From: Frankia sp.
GTDB taxonomy: Bacteria > Actinomycetota > Actinomycetes > Frankiales > Frankiaceae
NCBI GenBank assembly: GCA_019689615.1
Contig: JADGHD010000201.1
Location: 1 to 8,080 of the forward strand
Direction: 5' to 3'
DNA length: 8,080 bases
The position numbers and the translations under genes were made by a program. Positions 1 through 5,260 of this stretch are shown here, piece by piece (position 1 is the first letter of the stretch; every line of letters begins with the position of its first letter). The notes under the pieces are model-generated. The model was given only the letters and a program-made list of their open reading frames with translations. It was not told the DNA's origin and did no database searches.

Positions 1-895
1 GGGCGCCGGTCACCGGGGTGGCCGCGAACGTCTCGCCGGCCTGGGTGGTGAGGTCCGCCCGCTCGCGCAGCCTCGCCTGCTCGGCGGCCGCGGCCTCGGC
101 CGCCCGGGCCGCCGCCTCGGCCTCAGCGATCCTGCGGGCACGCTCCGCGGCCGCCGCGCGTTCCCGTTCCCGCCGTTCCAGCTCCGCGTGCCGGGCGACC
201 AGGTCGTCCAGGAGAGTCCGCTGGCGGGCCGCCGACTCCTCGATGATCCGCTTCTGCTCGACGACGGCGTCGTGGGCGGCCTGGGCGTCGGTGAGCGCCT
301 GCTGGGCGCCTGCCCTGGCCTCGACGAGGTCGATCCGGGCGAGCCGCAGCTCGGTCTCGGCCGTGCGGGCCCGGCGGGCCAGGGCGTCCATGGCGCCGGC
401 GCGGTCGAGCGCGCTGCCCGGGTCGCCGACGAGGATCGCGGACAGCGTGTCCAGGCTGCCGGCCCGGTAGGCGGAGGCGGCCAGCCCGCGGCGCCGTTCG
501 GCCGCATCCTCGACGGTCCTGTCCGCCCGCTCCACCCGGGCCTGGGCCTCGGCCAGCTCGGCCTCGGCCGCCGACAGGCGCAGGCGGGTCCGGTTGAACT
601 CCTCGGCGGCCGCGGCGAGCCGGGTGTCCAGCTCCTCGAGCTCGCGGCGGGCCTGCACAATCTGGGAGTTCAGCCCGTCGATGGTGTCGGCCGGTGGCTG
701 GGCGTCGGGGGCCGCCTCGGTCACCGGGACGGCTGGTGACGCCCACGCCGGTGCCACCAGGGGGGCGAACAGCAGCCAACCGGAGATCACGAATCCCAGC
801 GAGGCGCGGATGGCCGCGGTCTCGCGCCGGCCGGCTCGCCCGCGCGACGCGCCCGACCCGCCCGCCGGGTCAGGACAGGCTGGCCTGGGCGGCAT
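1..895 (-). CDS. Secreted coiled-coil protein, probable N-terminal part of an NlpC/P60 (RipA-like) peptidoglycan hydrolase; C-terminus beyond window
   Basis: This is an open minus-strand frame of 298 codons without a stop, running off the left edge. I chose the ATG at 895-893. It leads into a basic n-region (RAGRR, residues 20-24), a hydrophobic core (about 32-48) and an AWA signal-peptidase site ending at residue 52. The mature part is an almost continuous Ala/Glu/Arg-rich coiled coil from about residue 70 to 280. It is interrupted at 143-170 by AYRAGSLDTLSAIL...GDPGSALDRAGAMDAL, a pattern I recognise from the N-terminal domain of actinobacterial NlpC/P60 endopeptidases. If the rest of the gene carries an NlpC/P60 or other peptidase domain, the product would cleave cell-wall peptides outside the membrane. 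No catalytic residue lies inside the window, so the enzyme call is inference. The frame stays open upstream to about 1051 (GTG at 1042), and no good ribosome binding site precedes 895, so the start is uncertain. It is transcribed away from the nitrogen genes and is probably unrelated to them. Confidence 0.75.
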   Translation of the reverse strand, partial: MPPRPACPDPAGGSGASRGRAGRRETAAIRASLGFVISGWLLFAPLVAPAWASPAVPVTEAAPDAQPPADTIDGLNSQIVQARRELEELDTRLAAAAEEFNRTRLRLSAAEAELAEAQARVERADRTVEDAAERRRGLAASAYRAGSLDTLSAILVGDPGSALDRAGAMDALARRARTAETELRLARIDLVEARAGAQQALTDAQAAHDAVVEQKRIIEESAARQRTLLDDLVARHAELERRERERAAAAERARRIAEAEAAARAAEAAAAEQARLRERADLTTQAGETFAATPVTGA

Positions 896-1068
896 GGCCG
901 GCCCAACCGGTGTGGTGGGCCAGGGCGGGTGGTTGGACCGGGCCGCGAGGCCTTGCCTGGCAGGCACTTGCGGGCACGGCGCGAGGCCATGGAGGGTCTC
1001 CGGCCGGTCGAGAGCTCCGTCATCACGCCCACGAAGACCCACCGTGTGAGCACTGCGCACGGCGACCG

Positions 1069-1097
1069 ACTGTAACTATCTGTACTCGATCAGTCAC
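1069..1097 (-). promoter_or_regulatory. Candidate sigma70-type promoter for the minus-strand coiled-coil gene
   Basis: Read on the minus strand, GTGACT (1097-1092) serves as a -35 box. It is followed by a 17-bp spacer and TACAGT (1074-1069) as a -10 box. Both fit the actinobacterial housekeeping consensus (TTGAC and TAnnnT), and the spacing is optimal. The segment is less GC-rich than its surroundings. The predicted transcription start near 1062 would leave a leader of about 165 nt before the ATG at 895, which is long and again leaves room for an upstream start. Confidence 0.45.
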
Positions 1098-1182
1098 GGA
1101 AGCGCGCCGATGACCACGGACAGCCGCTGGCCGCCCACCATGGGCACACCCGTGTCGACCACAGATCGCCCAATTCAGGGAA

Positions 1183-1220
1183 TTCACATACAGGAAACAG
1201 GAGGGTCACTGCCTCGCAAC
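1183..1220 (+). promoter_or_regulatory. GlnR binding box (two a-b pairs) upstream of the first ammonium transporter
   Basis: Four pentamers stand at exact 6-bp spacing: TTCAC (1183-1187), GAAAC (1194-1198), GTCAC (1205-1209) and GCAAC (1216-1220). The known actinobacterial GlnR pattern is gTnAC-n6-GaAAC repeated twice. Two pentamers match fully and two differ at one position. GlnR is the OmpR-type global nitrogen regulator, and amt genes are among its best-known targets, usually activated under nitrogen limitation. The box ends 112 bp before the TTG start of the transporter. A weak extended -10-like TGCTAAAGA lies at 1224-1232, so activation from a poor core promoter is plausible. The -10 is a guess; the box is well supported by its spacing and its position. 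Confidence 0.82.
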
Positions 1221-1291
1221 AGGTGCTAAAGACCCTTCGAGACCGGAGGATCCGGGACGGGTGCCGCGAGCAGCGAACCGGTGAGCGCAGA

Positions 1292-1310
1292 CCGCGCGGC
1301 GCTCGCGCGG
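1292..1310 (+). other. Hairpin in the leader just upstream of the first amt ribosome binding site
   Basis: CCGCGCG (1292-1298) and CGCGCGG (1304-1310) form a perfect 7-bp stem with a 5-nt loop, ending 10 nt before the AGGAG at 1321. It could shape ribosome access or protect the mRNA 5' part. In DNA this GC-rich such a stem can also occur by chance. Confidence 0.35.
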
Positions 1311-1320
1311 GGGGAACGAC

Positions 1321-1325
1321 AGGAG
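1321..1325 (+). promoter_or_regulatory. Ribosome binding site that sets the TTG start of the first amt gene
   Basis: AGGAG lies 7 nt before the TTG at 1333, a near-ideal spacing. The next in-frame ATG codons lie in the first membrane helix and have no comparable site, so TTG is the likely start. Confidence 0.7.
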
Positions 1326-1332
1326 AGAGAAC

Positions 1333-2646
1333 TTGACGCCAGAAATCGCGGAGCTATCCGCCAATGACGCCTGGATGATGACCAGCGCTGCACTGGTCCT
1401 CTTCATGACCCCGGGCCTCGCGTTCTTCTATGGCGGCATGGTCCGCTCCAAGCATGTCCTCGGCATGCTGATGCAGAACTTCTTCACCATCGGCCTGATC
1501 ACGCTGATCTGGGCCCTCATCGGCTTCAGCATCGCGTTCGGCCCGTCGGACAACGGCTTCTTCGGCGGGTTCGACTTCGCGGCGCTGCAGAGCATCGGTG
1601 ACCGGACCTTCAGCGAGTTCAACGCCGAGGGCGGCTCGACCCACACGGCCATCTTCGTGGTGTTCCAGGCCACCTTCGCCGTGATCACGCCCGCGCTGAT
1701 CACGGGCGCGACCGCGGACCGGCTGAAGTTCTACGCGTTCGCCGTCTTCATCGCGCTGTGGTCGATCCTGATCTACTCGCCGATCGCGTACTGGGTCTGG
1801 AACGTCAACGGCTGGCTGTTCGAGCGGGGTGCGCTGGACTTCGCCGGTGGTACGGTCGTCCACGCGAACGCTGGTATCGCGGGTGTTGTCCTGGCGCTCG
1901 TGATCGGCAAGCGCCGCGGCTGGCCCGGTGGCGACTTCCGGCCGCACAGCGTTCCGTTCGTCCTGCTGGGCGCGAGCATTCTGTGGTTCGGTTGGTTCGG
2001 GTTCAACGCGGGTTCCGCGGGTGGCTCCGGCGAGCTCGCCGGCTGGGCCTTCCTGAACACCCAGATCGCTACCGCGTGCGCGGTTCTCGGCTGGCTCATC
2101 ATCGAGTGGCTGCGTGACGGCAAGCCGACCGTTCTGGGGGCCGCCTCCGGTGCCGTCTCCGGTCTGGTCGCGATCACCCCCGCCTGTGGCTTCGTCTCGC
2201 CGATGGGTTCCATCGCGATCGGTGTGATCGCCGGTGCGCTCTGCGCCCTGGCCACCTCGATCAAGACCAAGGTCGGCATCGACGACGCGCTCGACGTCGG
2301 TGCGGTCCACCTCGTCGGTGGTGTGGTCGGCGCCCTGCTGATCGGCTTCTTCGCCACCGCGGACATCGGCACCACCGACGGTGTCTTCTACGGCGGCGAG
2401 TGGAGCGTCCTCGGCGAGCAGGCCCTCGCGGTCGGCGCGACCGTCGGCTACTCGGCCGTCGGCACCGCGATCATCGCCCTCTTCGTCAAGTACGTGCTCA
2501 AGGGCCGCGTCAGCGAGGAGGACGAGGAGATCGGCCTCGACGAGACGCAGCACGGCGAGACCGCGTACCGGCTCAGCCCGGTCGGCGGCGGCGCCACCAC
2601 CTCCGTCCCGTCGCAGATCAAGGTGCCGGAAGAGGCGCAGGCCTGA
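1333..2646 (+). CDS. amtB: Ammonium transporter, Amt/MEP/Rh family (first copy)
   Basis: A 437-residue integral membrane channel that recruits ammonium at the outer face and conducts it into the cytoplasm, working as a trimer. Family landmarks, with E. coli AmtB equivalents in brackets, are: Phe gate F111 and F115 in FQATF (F103, F107); W156 (W148) and S228 (S219) of the external ammonium site; D169 in ALDFAGG (D160); and the twin pore histidines H177 (H168) and H326 (H318). All are present, so the channel should be functional. About 11 membrane helices are expected. There is no cleavable signal peptide; the N-terminus is short and runs directly into helix 1. The cytoplasmic tail (about 390-437) carries the conserved DEExGLDxxQHGE stretch that takes part in GlnK binding, then a variable end. 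The TTG start is supported by AGGAG at 1321. The gene is preceded by a GlnR box and followed by a strong hairpin, so it may form its own transcription unit. Confidence 0.97.
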   Translation: MTPEIAELSANDAWMMTSAALVLFMTPGLAFFYGGMVRSKHVLGMLMQNFFTIGLITLIWALIGFSIAFGPSDNGFFGGFDFAALQSIGDRTFSEFNAEGGSTHTAIFVVFQATFAVITPALITGATADRLKFYAFAVFIALWSILIYSPIAYWVWNVNGWLFERGALDFAGGTVVHANAGIAGVVLALVIGKRRGWPGGDFRPHSVPFVLLGASILWFGWFGFNAGSAGGSGELAGWAFLNTQIATACAVLGWLIIEWLRDGKPTVLGAASGAVSGLVAITPACGFVSPMGSIAIGVIAGALCALATSIKTKVGIDDALDVGAVHLVGGVVGALLIGFFATADIGTTDGVFYGGEWSVLGEQALAVGATVGYSAVGTAIIALFVKYVLKGRVSEEDEEIGLDETQHGETAYRLSPVGGGATTSVPSQIKVPEEAQA

Positions 2647-2693
2647 TCGATCGGAGGGGATAGGTCGGGCGCGGACCCCCGCCACCCGATGAC

Positions 2694-2725
2694 CGCTCCT
2701 CCTTAGGCAAGAATCGCTCCTCCTT
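2694..2725. repeat. Twin direct repeat CGCTCCTCCTT, 21-bp period
   Basis: The 11-mer CGCTCCTCCTT occurs at 2694-2704 and again at 2715-2725, 21 bp apart start to start, about two helical turns. Such spacing can suit a regulator binding one face of the DNA. The core CTCCTCCTT is also the exact reverse complement of AAGGAGGAG in the glnK ribosome binding region. No known binding motif is recognised. Confidence 0.5.
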
Positions 2726-2751
2726 CGGTCAGTGACAGCCTCCGCGGCAAG

Positions 2752-2792
2752 AGCGGGGGGTGCTGCGGCCCAGCGCCGGAGCACCCCCCGCT
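2752..2792 (+). terminator. Strong hairpin after the first amt gene, probable intrinsic terminator
   Basis: AGCGGGGGGTGCT (2752-2764) and AGCACCCCCCGCT (2780-2792) are perfect reverse complements, giving a 13-bp stem with a 15-nt loop. It sits 105 bp after the first amt stop codon. Only TTCC follows instead of a T-run, which is common for actinobacterial terminators. It would reduce or stop read-through into the second amt gene. Confidence 0.7.
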
Positions 2793-2800
2793 TCCGTGTA

Positions 2801-2831
2801 GGCGCGGCGGATCGGACATGTCCGTCGCGCC
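2801..2831. promoter_or_regulatory. Palindrome CGGACATGTCCG within a larger dyad, possible operator for the second amt gene
   Basis: CGGACATGTCCG (2813-2824) is a perfect 12-bp palindrome. It is bracketed by GGCGCG (2801-2806) and CGCGCC (2826-2831), which are also reverse complements, though off-centre. It lies 142 bp before the second amt start and directly after the terminator-like hairpin, where an operator for that gene would sit. It does not match GlnR. The cognate protein is unknown to me, and chance is possible. Confidence 0.35.
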
Positions 2832-2966
2832 GGTGACAGCCGAGCCCGCCCGGGGCACCAGGCGTCAGCCGTCCCAACCGGTCGCGGGATCGTAGGGCGG
2901 CGCCGCTGGGTGGCCGCATGACCACCCAGGACGCCCCTGAGAGACCGCGGTCCGGGCGGGAGAGAG

Positions 2967-4307
2967 ATGGACGAACTACTGATCAACGAGGCGGTCACCA
3001 ACGCTCATGTGTCGGGGAACACGGCATGGATGTTGGCGAGTACCGCACTGGTGCTGTTCATGACGCCAGGCCTCGCGTTCTTCTACGGCGGCATGGTTCG
3101 CGCCAAGCACGTGCTCGGCATGCTGATGCAGAACTTCTTCTGCATGGGCATGGCCTCGCTCGTCTGGGCGCTCGTCGGCTACAGCATCGCGTTCGGCCCA
3201 TCCACGAGCGGATTCTGGGGGGGATTCGGCTTCGCCGCCCTGCAGGACATCGGCGACCCGTTCGTCGTCCCGTACACCGCGGAGGGCGGCCTGACGCCGA
3301 CCGTCGTGTTCATCGCCTTCCAGATGATGTTCGCCATCATCACCCCGGCGCTGATCACGGGAGCGGTCGCCGACCGGTTCAAGTTCTGGGCGTTCGCCAT
3401 ATTCGTCACGCTGTGGTTGCTGTTCGTCTACGCTCCGATCGCACACTGGGTGTGGGATACCGACGGCTGGCTCTATCGGCGAGGAGCACTCGACTTCGCT
3501 GGGGGCACCGTCGTCCACGCGAACGCCGGAATCGCCGGCGTGGTGCTCGCCTATGTGCTGGGCCGGCGACGTGGCTGGCCCGGCGCAGACTTTCGGCCAC
3601 ACAACGTGCCATTCGTTCTGCTCGGCGCGAGCGTGCTCTGGTTCGGCTGGTTCGGCTTCAACGCCGGCTCGGCACTGGGCTCGGGCACACTCGCCGGTTG
3701 GGCATTCCTCAACACGCAGCTCGCCACCGCGGCGGCCCTGCTCGGCTGGATCGGGGCCGAGTGGGTGCGTGATGGCAAGCCGACCACCCTGGGCGCCGCG
3801 TCCGGGGCGGTCGCCGGCCTGGTCGCCATCACCCCTGCCTGCGGTTTCGTGTCCGCGATGGGCGCGATGGCGATCGGTGCGCTGGCCGGCGTCCTGTGCG
3901 CGCTGGCGACGGCGATCAAGGGCAAGGTCGGGATCGACGACGCTCTTGACGTAGGTGCCGTCCACCTCGTCGGCGGTGTGCTCGGCGCGCTGCTCGTCGG
4001 TTTCTTCGCCACTACCGACACCGGCGGTACGACGCTGGACGGCGTCTTCTATGGCGGCTCGGGGCAGCTGCTCCTGGATCAGCTGGTCGCGGTCGCCGCA
4101 ACCATCGGCTACTCGGCGGTCTGCACCGCAATCCTTGGGCTGATCGTGGTCCGCGTTCTCAACGGCCGGATCAGCGCGCGGGACGAGGAAGTCGGCCTCG
4201 ACGAGAGCCAGCACGGAGAAAGCTCATACCGGTTCCATTTTGCCGGCGGTACCGGTAGCGTTTTCGCCGCATCCCGGGTCAAGGGCACCAGGGAAGCACA
4301 GGCCTGA
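2967..4307 (+). CDS. amtB: Ammonium transporter, Amt/MEP/Rh family (second, tandem copy)
   Basis: A 446-residue Amt channel very similar to the first copy through the membrane core, so the pair looks like a tandem duplication. The functional residues are again all present: Phe gate F118/F122, W163, D176 in ALDFAGG, pore histidines H184 and H333, and S235 in FNAGSA. The differences lie in the longer N-terminus (MDELLINEAVTNAHVSGNTA), the loop around residues 78-112 and the end of the cytoplasmic tail. The tail keeps DEEVGLDESQHGE and then diverges, although both proteins finish in EAQA. The ATG at 2967 has GGAG at 2959-2962, a rather short spacing, so initiation may be weaker than for the first copy. 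Only 39 bp separate its stop from glnK, and no terminator lies between, so amt2 and glnK are probably co-transcribed, as in the classic amtB-glnK pair. Whether the copies differ in affinity or in GlnK binding cannot be read from sequence. Confidence 0.97.
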   Translation: MDELLINEAVTNAHVSGNTAWMLASTALVLFMTPGLAFFYGGMVRAKHVLGMLMQNFFCMGMASLVWALVGYSIAFGPSTSGFWGGFGFAALQDIGDPFVVPYTAEGGLTPTVVFIAFQMMFAIITPALITGAVADRFKFWAFAIFVTLWLLFVYAPIAHWVWDTDGWLYRRGALDFAGGTVVHANAGIAGVVLAYVLGRRRGWPGADFRPHNVPFVLLGASVLWFGWFGFNAGSALGSGTLAGWAFLNTQLATAAALLGWIGAEWVRDGKPTTLGAASGAVAGLVAITPACGFVSAMGAMAIGALAGVLCALATAIKGKVGIDDALDVGAVHLVGGVLGALLVGFFATTDTGGTTLDGVFYGGSGQLLLDQLVAVAATIGYSAVCTAILGLIVVRVLNGRISARDEEVGLDESQHGESSYRFHFAGGTGSVFAASRVKGTREAQA

Positions 4308-4346
4308 GCGTAGGGGGCGCGGGCCTGACAAGGAGGAGGGAAAGGA

Positions 4347-4688
4347 ATGACCAAGCTCGTCACCGCGGTCATCAAGCCGTTCAAGGTCGACGACGTCAAG
4401 GCCGCGTTGGAGGCCTCCGGGGTGCATGGGTTGACCATCTCCGAGGTCCAGGGCTACGGCCGGCAGAAGGGGCACACGGAGGTCTACCGGGGCGCCGAGT
4501 ACAAGGTTGACTTCGTGCCGAAGATCAAGGTCGAGGTCCTCGTCGACGACGAGGCCGTCGACGGGATCGTCGAGGCAATCACGACCGCGGCGCAAACCGG
4601 CAAGATCGGCGACGGAAAGGTCTGGGTCGTCCCGGTCGAGACCGTCGTCCGGGTGCGGACCGGCGAACGCGGTTCGGACGCGTTGTAG
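4347..4688 (+). CDS. glnK: Nitrogen regulatory protein PII (GlnK/GlnB)
   Basis: A 113-residue PII protein, the normal size, acting as a cytoplasmic trimer that senses ATP/ADP, 2-oxoglutarate and, through modification, glutamine. It has one more N-terminal residue than E. coli GlnB. The T-loop carries the signature YRGAEY (residues 47-52): Y52 is the modification site (E. coli Y51), and R48 is the residue that plugs the Amt pore (R47 in E. coli GlnK). Ligand residues Q40, K59, the TGKIGDGK motif (84-91), R102 and R104 are all present. In the actinobacteria studied (Streptomyces coelicolor, Corynebacterium glutamicum) the tyrosine is adenylylated by GlnD rather than uridylylated. The ATG has AGGAGG 10 nt upstream (4331-4336), within a long purine stretch. 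Placement right after amt2 and before glnD fits its partners. A strong hairpin follows the gene. The names glnK and glnB are used interchangeably for the actinobacterial protein. Confidence 0.97.
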   Translation: MTKLVTAVIKPFKVDDVKAALEASGVHGLTISEVQGYGRQKGHTEVYRGAEYKVDFVPKIKVEVLVDDEAVDGIVEAITTAAQTGKIGDGKVWVVPVETVVRVRTGERGSDAL

Positions 4689-4741
4689 CGTCCAATTCCC
4701 CGCCGACGGCCGGGCGGCCAGGCAGGCGGCGGCTAGGCAGG

Positions 4742-4774
4742 CGGGGGCACGCCGGCTCGGTTGGCGCGCCCCCG
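4742..4774 (+). terminator. Probable intrinsic terminator after glnK
   Basis: CGGGGGC (4742-4748) pairs with GCCCCCG (4768-4774) and, after one A-C mismatch, CGCC (4750-4753) pairs with GGCG (4763-4766) around a 9-nt loop: 11 base pairs in all. It begins 53 bp after the glnK stop and is followed only by TTCC. Position and strength suggest the end of the amt2-glnK transcript, or partial termination before glnD. Confidence 0.65.
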
Positions 4775-4870
4775 TTCCGCTGTCCGCCACTACCTGGCCG
4801 CCACCGCCCTCGCCGCCGGCGGTCTGCTCCGTGCCCGCCCGGCGGCCAGGCGGCCACACCCGCCGGCCAC

Positions 4871-4897
4871 AGACCGCCGGGGGTGGCCCCCCGGTCT
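4871..4897. other. GC-rich hairpin in the glnK-glnD gap
   Basis: AGACCG (4871-4876) and GGGGG (4879-4883) pair with CCCCC (4887-4891) and CGGTCT (4892-4897) around a TGG loop, giving 11 base pairs with a 2-nt CC bulge. A further 7-bp pair, GTGCCCG (4831-4837) with CGGGCAC (4904-4910), could close a larger structure around it. Confidence 0.45.
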
Positions 4898-4943
4898 CCC
4901 GCACGGGCACACGGCGCCCGGCGGACCGAAACCAGCGGCCTGA

Positions 4944-4965
4944 CCGTTCCCGCCGTCGGGAACGG
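4944..4965. other. Perfect 9-bp hairpin in the glnK-glnD gap
   Basis: CCGTTCCCG (4944-4952) and CGGGAACGG (4957-4965) are exact reverse complements with a CCGT loop. It is one of the cleanest stems in the gap. No T-run follows, so a role as terminator, processing site or structured leader cannot be decided. Confidence 0.5.
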
Positions 4966-5101
4966 GCCGCGCGGCGCCCGGCGCCTGCCACCGAGAAGTC
5001 CTTGATCGCCAACCCTGCCCCGACCGCGCACGAGGCTTCGGCCAACGGGCACCGGCAGGCGCGTTCCGTCCGTGGACTGAGGATCCCGGGGCGGCGCGCG
5101 T

Positions 5102-5129
5102 CCCGACGCCCGTCCGGACGGGGGTCGGG
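5102..5129. other. 28-bp near-perfect dyad upstream of glnD
   Basis: CCCGAC (5102-5107) and GTCGGG (5124-5129) flank the perfect 14-bp palindrome CCCGTCCGGACGGG (5109-5122). Only the G-G pair 5108/5123 breaks the symmetry. It lies 131 bp before the glnD start. The symmetry fits an operator for a dimeric regulator, or a strong RNA stem ahead of glnD; the sequence matches no motif I know. Confidence 0.5.
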
Positions 5130-5166
5130 GCTTGCTGGGCGTAACGGTTGTCCGGCGCGGTCGCAG

Positions 5167-5213
5167 GCCCGCACGCTGGGGCTGCGGGCGCGCCGAGCCT
5201 GCCGCGTCGGCAG
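5167..5213. other. Two adjacent small hairpins before glnD
   Basis: GCCCGCA (5167-5173) pairs with TGCGGGC (5183-5189), and CTGCCG (5199-5204) pairs with CGGCAG (5208-5213). Both are perfect stems within 50-100 nt of the glnD start and could structure its leader. Each is short enough to be chance in this base composition. Confidence 0.3.
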
Positions 5214-5250
5214 TGACGGGCCCAGGGCACCTGGCAGGGGAACGGTCGAC

Positions 5251-5258
5251 GGAGGAGG
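5251..5258 (+). promoter_or_regulatory. Strong ribosome binding site that fixes the glnD start
   Basis: GGAGGAGG at 5251-5258 is followed by TC and then ATGGTG. It rules out the far-upstream in-frame TTG at 5132. Two starts are possible: ATG at 5261 (2 nt after the site) and GTG at 5264 (5 nt after), and the spacing slightly favours GTG. The effect is one residue. Confidence 0.75.
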
Positions 5259-5260
5259 TC

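Larger units (their letters stand above)
896..1332. other. Divergent intergenic region between the coiled-coil gene and the first ammonium transporter
   Basis: This 437-bp stretch has no supported gene. The left part (896-1050) is very GC-rich and may include the leader, or an N-terminal extension, of the minus-strand gene. The less GC-rich middle and right part (about 1066-1240) holds the regulatory signals: a minus-strand promoter at 1069-1097 and a GlnR box at 1183-1220. The last 100 bp form the leader of the first transporter gene, with a GC-rich hairpin at 1292-1310 just before the ribosome binding site. Confidence 0.7.
2647..2966. other. Spacer between the two ammonium transporter genes
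   Basis: This 320-bp stretch has no supported gene. It contains a twin direct repeat (2694-2725), a perfect terminator-like hairpin (2752-2792) and a 12-bp palindrome (2813-2824). The roughly 140 bp between the palindrome and the second amt start could hold a promoter, but I see neither a convincing -35/-10 pair nor a GlnR box of the kind found before the first copy. Confidence 0.65.
4689..5260. other. Hairpin-rich gap between glnK and glnD
   Basis: These 572 bp contain no frame I believe in: open frames exist on both strands but are Arg/Pro/Ala-rich products of high GC and show no recognisable motif. The first 90 bp hold a 10-bp direct repeat AGGCAGGCGG (4720-4729 and 4735-4744) and the glnK terminator (4742-4774). 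Further stems are at 4871-4897, 4944-4965, 5102-5129, 5167-5189 and 5199-5213. GGCGCCCGGCG is repeated at 4913-4923 and 4973-4983. No clear promoter or GlnR box for glnD is seen, although one must exist if the terminator works fully. Confidence 0.6.

Noticed and set aside
123..779. Other open frames on both strands over 10-1113
   Set aside because: They give Arg/Pro/Gly-rich or Ser/Ala-rich products, whereas one minus-strand frame gives a signal peptide and a regular coiled coil.
1072..1108. Second GlnR box suggested by GTAAC (1072) and GTCAC (1093)
   Set aside because: The two are 21 bp apart rather than 22, and the required GaAAC-type half-sites between and after them are absent. The segment is better explained as a minus-strand promoter.
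2732..2841. GTGACAGCC repeated at 2732 and 2833 as possible GlnR half-sites or a repeat element
   Set aside because: Neither copy has a GaAAC partner at 6 bp, and a 9-mer repeat 101 bp apart can be chance.
1354..2925. 523-codon open frame on the minus strand opposite the first amt gene
   Set aside because: It is rich in Arg, Asp, Glu and Gly with no motif, and mirrors the codon pattern of the clearly real Amt gene. Long antisense frames are expected at high GC.
2976..4214. 412-codon minus-strand frame opposite the second amt gene
   Set aside because: It has the same composition as the frame opposite the first amt and appears there only because the two amt genes are similar in sequence.
4761..4943. 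60-codon plus-strand frame in the glnK-glnD gap
   Set aside because: It starts with TTG inside the glnK terminator hairpin, has no ribosome binding site and a composition typical of noncoding GC-rich DNA.
5132..5260. Upstream TTG start extending GlnD by 43 residues
   Set aside because: The extension has no GlnD-like sequence, and the strong GGAGGAGG at 5251 sits right before ATG 5261 / GTG 5264.
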